Assembly: GCA_026770585.1 (NCBI GenBank)
Contig: MU646424.1
Location: forward strand, 656,103 to 667,001
DNA: 10,899 nt
Direction of reading: 5' to 3'
Source: Baffinella frigidus
Lineage: Eukaryota; Cryptophyceae; Cryptomonadales; Baffinellaceae
Shown here: piece after piece, positions 9,301-10,899 of the stretch
How the letters are laid out: each line of letters begins with the position of its first letter
Position numbering within the stretch: position 1 is the first letter of the stretch
The notes under the pieces: model-generated
Told to the model about the DNA's origin: nothing
The model's database searches: none
What the model saw: the letters and a program-made list of their open reading frames with translations, nothing else
Translations under genes and position numbers: made by a program

Positions 9301-10685
9301 GTTTTTTACAATTGCTCCGCGTAAAATCTAGGGTGGTTGAGGATAGTCCGCCCCCTTAGCAGCCTCCGGAGGTTTCACGGATACAGGCCATCTAAACGAT
9401 TTGTACTAGAATCTTATTCACCACCTTGGAGCCTAACCGGAATTTCTCCTTGGATTCCAGGTGAAATGGTCTTCGCTCGCTGGTAAGTGTCGTACACATC
9501 CGTCAACTTCCGGCGCAAAAAGCGGGAGCTGGCAGTATCTTGAAAGGTGTAGGGTAGATTTAGGGTTTAGGGTGTAGGGTGCAGTGTGTAGGGTGTAGGG
9601 TGTAGGTTGTAGGGTGTAGGGCGAAGGGTGTAGGGTGAAGGGTGAAGGGTGAAGGGTGTAGGGGGGGGGTGGGTAGGGTGTGTGTAGGGTTGAACCTTGA
9701 AGGTGCGGATCTGGGATTCGAGGCCTGAGCACTTCTCCGCGAGGTTAGCGTGCGCCTGTGCCGACAGCTTTGCCTGTAGTCCAGGGCAGGGTTTAGGGTT
9801 TAGGGTTCAGGATTTAGGATTTAAGGTTTAGGGTTTAGGGTGTAGGGTTGAGGGTTGAGGGTGTTCCAGCCTCGAACCCCAGGCGCCGGGTTGGGGCGTG
9901 GCGTCTACACCCTGAGCCCTGCACCCTGTGCCGACAGCTTTGCCTGTAGTTCAGGGTGCAGGGTTTAGGGTGTTCAGGGTTTAGGGTTTTCCAGCCTCGG
10001 ATTTGGGTTTTAGGGTGTTCCAGCCTCGGTTTAGTGTCTAGGGTGTTCCAGCCTCGAATCCCAAGCGCCTTTGCCTGTATGAGAGGAGGGGGTAAGGGGT
10101 TGGGGCGTGGCGTCTGACAGGGCCGTTACCTAAACCCCAAACCCTAAAACCCAAACTCTAAAGCCTAAAGCCTAAACCTGATTCTTCCCGGCCAACAGGG
10201 CCATTGTCTGAACAATGAACCCTGAACCTTGCACCCTGAACCCTGAACCCTAAACCCTGAATCCTGAACCCTTAACCCTCAACCCTAAACCTGATTCTTC
10301 GCGGCAGAAAGCGCCGTCGCTTGGTTTCAATGTTAGGGGTTTCGGAACAGTGTTTCGGGTTTCGGGTGTGTAGCAGGGTTCGCAACTTCATTCTTCGCGG
10401 CCGACAGGGTTTAGGGTTCGGGGTTTAGGGTTTAGGGTTTAGGGTTTAGGGTTTGGGGTTTAGGGTTTGGGGTTTAGGGTTTAGGGTTTACCTGATTCTT
10501 CGCGGCAGAAAGGGCCGTGGCCTGAACCCTCAAGACTAAACCCTAAAACCTAGACCTGAGACTTCGAGGCCGACAGGGCCACGAACCCCCAAACCCTTAA
10601 GCCTTAAGCCTAAACCCTAGACCTGATTCTTCGCGGCAGACAAGGCCGTGGCCTGCGCGGAGGTCTCGTCCTTGAGCGCATCCAC
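246..10685 (-). CDS. Multi-exon gene for a proline-free coiled-coil protein, internal part (12 exons)
   Basis: I infer one gene transcribed right to left, open at both ends of the window. The exons, from 5' to 3', are 10623-10685, 9696-9773, 8782-8876, 8172-8253, 6665-6733, 5569-5656, 4646-4715, 3387-3465, 2574-2666, 1803-1880, 566-628 and 246-308. They sum to 921 nt (307 codons) without a stop. Intron phases in order are 0,0,2,0,0,1,2,0,0,0,0, and each matches across its junction. All introns are GT-AG, and exons mostly end in AG before GT. The joined product contains no proline, one Cys and one Trp, and has repeated patterns such as KLLEEMERGGL and VKRLTKDLSAL, typical of a long helical coiled coil. 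Three exons are exactly 63 nt (three heptads). I recognise no catalytic domain, signal peptide or membrane segment. A structural, cytoskeletal or motor-tail role is possible but is not shown by the sequence. Additional exons may have been missed. Confidence 0.78.
309..565. repeat. Intron between exons 11 and 12: TTTGGGG/TTTAGGG heptamers
   Basis: The shortest intron in the window, 257 nt. It is almost wholly G-rich heptamers on the plus strand, so the transcript strand is C-rich (CCCTAAA/CCCCAAA). TTTGGGG dominates on the left and TTTAGGG/TGTAGGG on the right. Confidence 0.8.
566..628 (-). CDS. Coiled-coil gene, exon 11 (63 nt, phase 0/0)
   Basis: The acceptor is CCACAG|GTGAGGTCA and the donor is CGCGAG|GTCAACC. 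The 21 residues read VRSLQLRVDTLQTAHD, then TATRE (three heptads). Three upstream copies keep the acceptor and first codons: 793-810, 883-917 (VRSLQQRVDTL) and 1024-1056 (VLSLQQRFETL). Confidence 0.8.
629..1802. repeat. Intron between exons 10 and 11: exon-edge copies, TGTTATG and CCCGAAA arrays
   Basis: It holds three 5'-edge copies of exon 11 (793-810, 883-917, 1024-1056) and three 3'-edge copies of exon 10 (1264-1283, 1370-1420, 1500-1526). A TGTTATG array lies at about 948-1005, a GGTTTAT array at about 1082-1118, and a strand-flipped CCCGAAA-type tract at about 1140-1255. GACGAGAA-type runs follow at 1287-1330. The stretch 1560-1790 has no recognised exon. Confidence 0.72.
1803..1880 (-). 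CDS. Coiled-coil gene, exon 10 (78 nt, phase 0/0)
   Basis: The acceptor is GCAACAG|GTTGTGAGG and the donor is GCACAG|GTTACGATCC. The 26 residues read VVRRANVALTEGKTTLQ, then LDIDAAHAQ. A 5'-edge copy lies upstream at 2071-2095 (2-nt insertion, frame lost). 3'-edge copies lie downstream at 1370-1420, about 1500-1526 and 1264-1283. Confidence 0.8.
1881..2573. repeat. Intron between exons 9 and 10: mixed repeats and exon-edge copies
   Basis: Besides the dispersed repeat, it holds a 5'-edge copy of exon 10 (2071-2095) and a tandem pair of TCTGTTAGACTCCACAAA-like units (2097-2135). It also holds a duplicated CCCAAATAGCCTGCGACAG block (2194-2212 and 2540-2558) and a frameshifted 3'-half copy of exon 9 (2341-2397). 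Open frames through this stretch on both strands look like chance. Confidence 0.65.
1910..2067 (+). repeat. Dispersed repeat, copy 1
   Basis: This roughly 150-bp segment is closely similar, in inverted orientation, to 5319-5467. Shared landmarks are CCACTCGGTGGGCTTCGA, GGTGTTACGTGACCA, GGGCAAGTTGACTTTTGTTG and GGTCCGTAGT. It lies in the intron between exons 9 and 10. I see no coding potential or flanking target duplication, so it is probably a non-autonomous transposon fragment. Confidence 0.7.
2574..2666 (-). CDS. Coiled-coil gene, exon 9 (93 nt, phase 0/0)
   Basis: The acceptor is CTCCAG|GTAAGCAAG and the donor is CTTCAG|GTCCG. The 31 residues read VSKAVSEKESAMKTEHD, then QLAFNLEAAEVALQ. 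A diverged 3'-half copy lies downstream at 2341-2397, ending at the same GTCCG donor but carrying a 2-nt insertion that breaks its frame. Confidence 0.82.
2747..2967. repeat. Imperfect inverted repeat at a strand switch of the telomere-like repeat
   Basis: Left arm 2747-2829 and right arm 2884-2967 are reverse complements along about 83 bp. Shared blocks include CCAACCCTAMACCCTAGACTCT and CCGTAAACCCT. The spacer is about 54 bp. To the left arm's side the plus strand is C-rich; beyond the right arm it is G-rich. Confidence 0.75.
2968..3386. repeat. Telomere-like tract and TTAG microsatellite
   Basis: Positions 2968-3180 are TTTAGGG units broken by regular GGAGGG inserts. Positions 3236-3355 are a tetranucleotide GTTA/GGTA microsatellite. 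Between them, 3190-3237, is a 3'-edge copy of exon 8. Confidence 0.75.
3387..3465 (-). CDS. Coiled-coil gene, exon 8 (79 nt, phase 2 in, 0 out)
   Basis: The acceptor is GCCCAG|GCTGGACATC and the donor is ACGGCG|GTGCAAACC. It encodes LDIQYKESTAKLLEEM, then ERGGLTVKTA. An upstream copy at 3611-3668 keeps the 5' part (MDIQYKESTGKLLEEMERG). A downstream copy at 3190-3237 keeps the 3' part (KLLEEMERGGLNVRTA). Only this copy has both edges. Confidence 0.82.
3466..3957. repeat. Heptamer tract with homogenised variant blocks
   Basis: Successive blocks are TCTAGGG/TCTGGGG (3486-3608), TTTGGGG (3685-3725), TTTAGGG (3736-3835) and TTTAGTG (3836-3896). Each variant is locally uniform and then changes abruptly. 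A 5'-edge copy of exon 8 sits at 3611-3668 between blocks. Confidence 0.82.
3995..4645. repeat. 21-bp minisatellite interleaved with copies of exon 7's 3' edge
   Basis: The unit on the plus strand is approximately GTCAGCACTATAATACTATTA, repeated more than twenty times. The array is cut into blocks by four about 45-bp copies of the end of exon 7 with its donor (3995-4038, 4181-4224, 4342-4386, 4526-4570). Because 21 is divisible by 3, several frames stay open through the array, which makes spurious long ORFs on both strands. In transcript sense each unit contains GCTGACTAATAG, a branch-point-like motif. Confidence 0.85.
4646..4715 (-). CDS. Coiled-coil gene, exon 7 (70 nt, phase 1 in, 2 out)
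   Basis: The acceptor is CATCAG|GAGCGGG and the donor is CGCACG|GTATTATG. After completing the Gly codon it reads AGKQEVQHNLDSKHRE, then LEAISA plus CG, completed to Arg by the next exon. This acceptor was chosen because it is the one AG that satisfies the incoming phase. Four 3'-edge copies (NLDS.HREL type) are embedded in the minisatellite downstream at 4526-4570, 4342-4386, 4181-4224 and 3995-4038. Confidence 0.76.
4716..5050. repeat. Telomere-like tract and short unique stretch
   Basis: Positions 4722-4925 are TTTGGGT/TTTGGGG/TTTAGGG/TTCAGGG heptamers. Positions 4926-5050 are non-repetitive, with no recognised exon. Confidence 0.75.
5051..5273. mobile_element. Perfect foldback element with 105-bp arms
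   Basis: Positions 5051-5155 and 5169-5273 are exact reverse complements over 105 bp, with a 13-nt spacer (5156-5168). The termini are GTAGAGCG and CGCTCTAC. I see no target-site duplication and no transposase. Perfect arms imply a recent origin or active correction. It lies in the intron between exons 6 and 7, so the pre-mRNA would form a long perfect hairpin. Confidence 0.9.
5319..5467 (-). repeat. Dispersed repeat, copy 2 (inverted relative to 1910-2067)
   Basis: The reverse complement of this segment aligns along its whole length with 1910-2067, with scattered substitutions and small indels. It follows the perfect foldback by about 45 bp, but copy 1 has no such neighbour, so the two are probably separate elements. 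Confidence 0.7.
5569..5656 (-). CDS. Coiled-coil gene, exon 6 (88 nt, phase 0 in, 1 out)
   Basis: The acceptor is GCGGCAG|GGGGGCGCG and the donor is GCGCTAG|GTTACGAG. It encodes GGAAFRKEREALATSE, then AEVKRLTKDLSAL plus one base. That G is completed by GA from the next exon to give Gly. An acceptor-side copy lies upstream near 5750-5770 (GCAG before a G run). The donor context is duplicated at 5528-5540. Confidence 0.78.
5660..5800. repeat. Degenerate tandem repeat, about 30-45 bp unit, four copies
   Basis: Units resemble CGGTTTCGTGATTAGTGTGTGAGTCGCCCC and run into a partial copy of the exon 6 acceptor region (CCCCCCTGC) near 5756-5765. It lies immediately upstream, in transcript sense, of exon 6. 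Confidence 0.7.
5832..6030. mobile_element. Imperfect foldback element with about 80-bp arms
   Basis: Left arm 5832-5911 and right arm 5952-6030 are reverse complements at most positions (about a dozen mismatches and one indel), with a 40-nt A/T-rich spacer. The termini are GTAGAGCGGTTTTC and its complement. The first eight bases match the ends of the perfect foldback at 5051-5273. No target-site duplication was seen. Confidence 0.82.
6031..6081 (+). pseudogene. C2H2 zinc-finger linker-like fragment
   Basis: The plus-strand frame reads MRTHSGERPHVCTPAG and then stops. RTHSGERPHVC matches the classic inter-finger segment H-(T/S)-G-E-(K/R)-P-x-x-C of C2H2 zinc-finger proteins. The second finger is cut off by the stop, and upstream sequence is the arm of a foldback element, so this is at most a remnant. 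It lies antisense within an intron of the coiled-coil gene. A chance match cannot be ruled out over twelve residues. Confidence 0.4.
6084..6232. repeat. Weak inverted repeat, about 32-bp arms
   Basis: Positions 6084-6115 and 6201-6232 are reverse complements at 24 of 32 positions. The interior has several GATAGC / ATAGCAT words in both orientations. It resembles an old foldback element. Confidence 0.5.
6267..6345. repeat. 27-bp tandem repeat, three copies
   Basis: The units at 6267-6293 and 6294-6320 are identical, and the third (6321-6345) is slightly diverged. The unit contains GGTGAATACTGTGTAAGCC. Confidence 0.88.
6419..6664. repeat. CCCTACA and TTTCGGG heptamer arrays
   Basis: Positions 6419-6510 are CCCTACA units shifting to CCGTACA. 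Positions 6536-6655 are TTTCGGG/ATTCGGG units with G-rich plus strand. The two arrays face opposite ways. Open frames here translate to repeats such as FGFRVSG and are not genes. Confidence 0.85.
6665..6733 (-). CDS. Coiled-coil gene, exon 5 (69 nt, phase 0/0)
   Basis: The acceptor is AAGCAG|GCGAGCGTG and the donor is TCAAAG|GTGCTAACC. The 23 residues read ASVKQQLEVSKASVE, then TLSGDVSK, a clean amphipathic helix. It sits between two TTTCGGG heptamer tracts. No truncated copies of this exon were seen in the window. Confidence 0.8.
6775..6990. mobile_element. Foldback element, 41-46-bp arms, in the exon 4-5 intron
   Basis: The arms at 6775-6821 and 6945-6990 share a 19-bp perfect end, TTGTCGAAATGGGCTCCGC, then become diverged. 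The interior contains a second inverted pair, TGCTAT near 6850 and ATAGCA near 6882. It is flanked on both sides by TTTCGGG arrays, as if inserted into one. Confidence 0.7.
6991..7232. repeat. TTTCGGG/ATTCGGG tracts
   Basis: TTTCGGG units occupy 6994-7045, and ATTCGGG/TTTCGGGG-type units occupy 7118-7195. The short stretch between them (7046-7117) has no recognised feature. Confidence 0.75.
7233..7524. repeat. Segmental direct repeat, copy 1
   Basis: It is nearly identical to 7910-8201 at a constant offset of 677 bp without indels. It contains a perfect 18-bp palindrome at 7330-7347, an imperfect inverted pair around GTACCC/GGGTAC, a 3-unit minisatellite of the type GGTTGGCTAAGGGTTTCGG, and two 3'-edge copies of exon 4 (7251-7262, 7495-7524). 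Confidence 0.88.
7525..7909. other. Spacer between the segmental repeats
   Basis: It includes two CTGATACGGTATCAG-like palindromes (about 7624-7637 and 7649-7663), a GGCTATAATACG / GTACTATAATACG pair (7688-7745), and a 3'-edge copy of exon 4 (7772-7805). On the minus strand, 7567-7647 is an 81-nt open segment with AG before it, GT after it and phase 0/0. That makes it a possible extra exon, although it does not look like coiled coil. Confidence 0.5.
7910..8201. repeat. Segmental direct repeat, copy 2 (overlaps exon 4)
   Basis: It is the partner of 7233-7524. Its right end runs into the 3' part of the intact exon 4 (8172-8253), so this copy probably contains the parental exon edge. The 18-bp palindrome recurs at 8007-8024. 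Confidence 0.88.
8172..8253 (-). CDS. Coiled-coil gene, exon 4 (82 nt, phase 2 in, 0 out)
   Basis: The acceptor is CCGTAG|GGCCGAG and the donor is GCGGAG|GTCGCTG. After completing the Arg codon it reads AEKAGVERAREEATSW, then QDKESRARAAE. It contains the only Trp of the assembled product. Two copies upstream keep its 5' edge (8337-8364, 8531-8569). Four downstream keep its 3' edge (7928-7940, 7772-7805, 7495-7524, 7251-7262). This is the only copy with both edges intact, which is why I chose it as the exon. Confidence 0.8.
8254..8781. repeat. Intron between exons 3 and 4: GGTGTGG arrays, exon 4 5' copies, telomere-like tract
   Basis: GGTGTGG-type repeats lie at 8275-8310 and 8395-8525. The 5'-edge copies of exon 4 lie at 8337-8364 and 8531-8569. 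TTTAGGG/TTCAGGG units occupy 8605-8692. Duplicated donor-side segments of exon 3 (GGCTCAAAAG blocks) fill 8703-8775. Confidence 0.75.
8782..8876 (-). CDS. Coiled-coil gene, exon 3 (95 nt, phase 0 in, 2 out)
   Basis: The acceptor chosen is GGGCAG|TCGGAAATG. This keeps phase 0 with the previous exon and excludes the upstream SPG residues, so the helix stays proline-free. The donor is CCCTCAG|GTGTCGAG. It encodes SEMQQAQERMASLKKEL, then VHSEAKREELAAAL plus two bases (AG), which join the G of the next exon to make Arg. An alternative acceptor 9 nt further in (ATGCAG|CAG) is also in phase. The donor side is duplicated downstream at about 8703-8765. Confidence 0.8.
8932..9042. mobile_element. Short inverted-repeat element, 17-bp perfect ends
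   Basis: AAGTGTGTAGTAATTTT (8932-8948) and its exact complement (9026-9042) flank about 77 bp. The interior includes a small TCGACG-AAAAG-CGTCGA hairpin. It resembles a MITE; no target duplication was identified. Confidence 0.65.
9156..9356. mobile_element. Imperfect foldback element next to the exon 2 copy
   Basis: The arms at about 9156-9220 and 9293-9356 share GGACTATCCTCAA, a CCACCC block and GGAGCAAT-GCAAAA/TGTAAAA blocks in inverted order, with gaps. It starts where similarity to exon 2 ends (9104-9148). The left arm contains the palindrome GACAAGCTTGTC. Confidence 0.6.
9357..9695. repeat. Intron sequence: unique stretch, then GGGTGTA array
   Basis: Positions 9357-9544 are mostly unique. 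A minus-strand open segment at about 9432-9533 (RFLRRKLTDVYDTYQRAKT) could be an exon, but it contains prolines and is not needed to keep phase. Positions 9545-9690 are GGGTGTA/GGGTGAA heptamers with a G run at 9661-9669. Confidence 0.65.
9696..9773 (-). CDS. Coiled-coil gene, exon 2 (78 nt, phase 0/0)
   Basis: The acceptor is CTACAG|GCAAAGCTG and the donor is TTCAAG|GTTCAACC. The 26 residues start AKLSAQAHANLAEKC and end SGLESQIRTFK, and they include the only cysteine of the assembled product. A 5'-edge copy (AKLSAQ) lies upstream at 9926-9943. A 3'-edge copy (SGLESQICTVK before GT) lies downstream at 9104-9148. Confidence 0.78.
9774..10622. repeat. Intron between exons 1 and 2: telomere-like repeats of both orientations and exon copies
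   Basis: G-rich TTTAGGG units lie at 9787-9860 and 10407-10490. C-rich CCCTAAA/CCCTGAA units lie at 10130-10175 and 10215-10290. GTGTTCCAGCCTCG recurs at about 9862, 10015 and 10044. The intron holds the 5'-edge copy of exon 2 (9926-9943) and four 3'-edge copies of exon 1. Confidence 0.75.
10623..10685 (-). CDS. Coiled-coil gene, exon 1 of those seen (63 nt, phase 0/0)
   Basis: The acceptor reads ...ACAG before GTGGATGCG, and the donor is AATCAG|GTCTAGGG. It encodes 21 residues that start VDALKDETSAQ and end ATALSAAKNQ, exactly three heptads. The downstream intron carries at least four shortened copies of its 3' half (10178-10207, 10291-10320, 10492-10521, 10556-10582), each followed by GT. 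The sequence further upstream (10686-10899) shows no clear earlier exon, so the 5' end of the gene lies outside the window. Confidence 0.78.
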
Positions 10686-10899
10686 CTGTTTCTAAACCAA
10701 GAACGCTGAACCCTACACCCTTAACCCTGCACCCTAAACCCCGAACCCTGAATCCTCAACCCTCAACCCTCAACCATCAACTTCTGCACGTGTGCAAATA
10801 ATTCCCCTGGGAAAAGCGCTCTTCCACACGGTGGACTATGGTGGGAGGGAGAGAGAGGGTGGGTGGGAGAGAGAGGGTGGGTGGGAGAGAGAGGGTGGG
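10686..10899. repeat. CCCTGAA/CCCTCAA tract and 20-bp minisatellite
   Basis: Positions 10700-10780 are C-rich heptamers on the plus strand. Positions 10840-10899 are about three copies of a 20-bp unit GGGTGGGTGGGAGAGAGAGA-like, with G-quadruplex potential on the plus strand. No exon upstream of 10685 was recognised. Confidence 0.75.

Noticed and set aside
8978-9331. 117-codon plus-strand open frame
   Set aside because: It runs through a foldback element and the reverse strand of an exon 2 copy, with no recognisable protein features.
9432-9533. Extra exon reading RFLRRKLTDVYDTYQRAKT
   Set aside because: It has AG and GT at plausible places, but the frame includes prolines and is not needed for phase between exons 2 and 3. 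Left as unproven.
10795-10850. Third copy of the 1910/5319 dispersed repeat
   Set aside because: Only about 20 bp around CCACACGGTGGACTATGG match, and the neighbouring shared words are in a different order.
1-10899. Chromosome-end telomere or subtelomere
   Set aside because: Units are degenerate, switch strand and are separated by phase-consistent exons. There is no long uniform terminal array. A subtelomeric position remains possible but is not shown.

Overview
This is eukaryotic nuclear DNA, very probably from a microalga or a plant-lineage protist. Its low-complexity sequence is built on the heptamer TTTAGGG (Arabidopsis-type telomere unit) and one-base variants, and every splice junction I can infer is GT-AG. 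The consistent GT-AG usage argues mildly against a dinoflagellate. A prasinophyte-like green alga is my best guess, with low confidence. It is not a chromosome end: the repeats are degenerate, change strand, and are interrupted by exons throughout.

The main content is one gene on the minus strand, read from right to left, which appears to enter and leave the window. I can assemble twelve short exons (63-95 nt) at 10623-10685, 9696-9773, 8782-8876, 8172-8253, 6665-6733, 5569-5656, 4646-4715, 3387-3465, 2574-2666, 1803-1880, 566-628 and 246-308. They total 921 nt, or 307 codons, with no stop codon. All eleven junctions agree in phase, and every exon has AG before it and GT after it. The protein has no proline and is rich in A, E, K, L, Q, S and T, as expected of a long alpha-helical coiled coil. 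I do not recognise the family.

About 90% of the window is intron (257 to 1438 nt each). The introns hold (i) homogenised patches of heptamers (TTTAGGG, TTTGGGG, TTTCGGG, TCTAGGG, TGTAGGG, TTTAGTG, TGTTATG, CCCTACA); (ii) minisatellites, notably a 21-bp array at about 4030-4645; (iii) foldback elements, including a perfect 105-bp-arm hairpin at 5051-5273; and (iv) many truncated copies of the neighbouring exons. Those copies obey a strict polarity. Copies in the intron upstream of an exon keep its 5' (acceptor) edge, and copies downstream keep its 3' (donor) edge. I saw no exception. This implies that the introns grew by tandem duplication across exon-intron borders, filling the gene with decoy splice sites.

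On the plus strand the only coding hint is a short C2H2 zinc-finger linker-like fragment at 6031-6081. I saw no rRNA, tRNA, CRISPR array or bacterial-type operon. The long open frames here are mostly translations of repeats.
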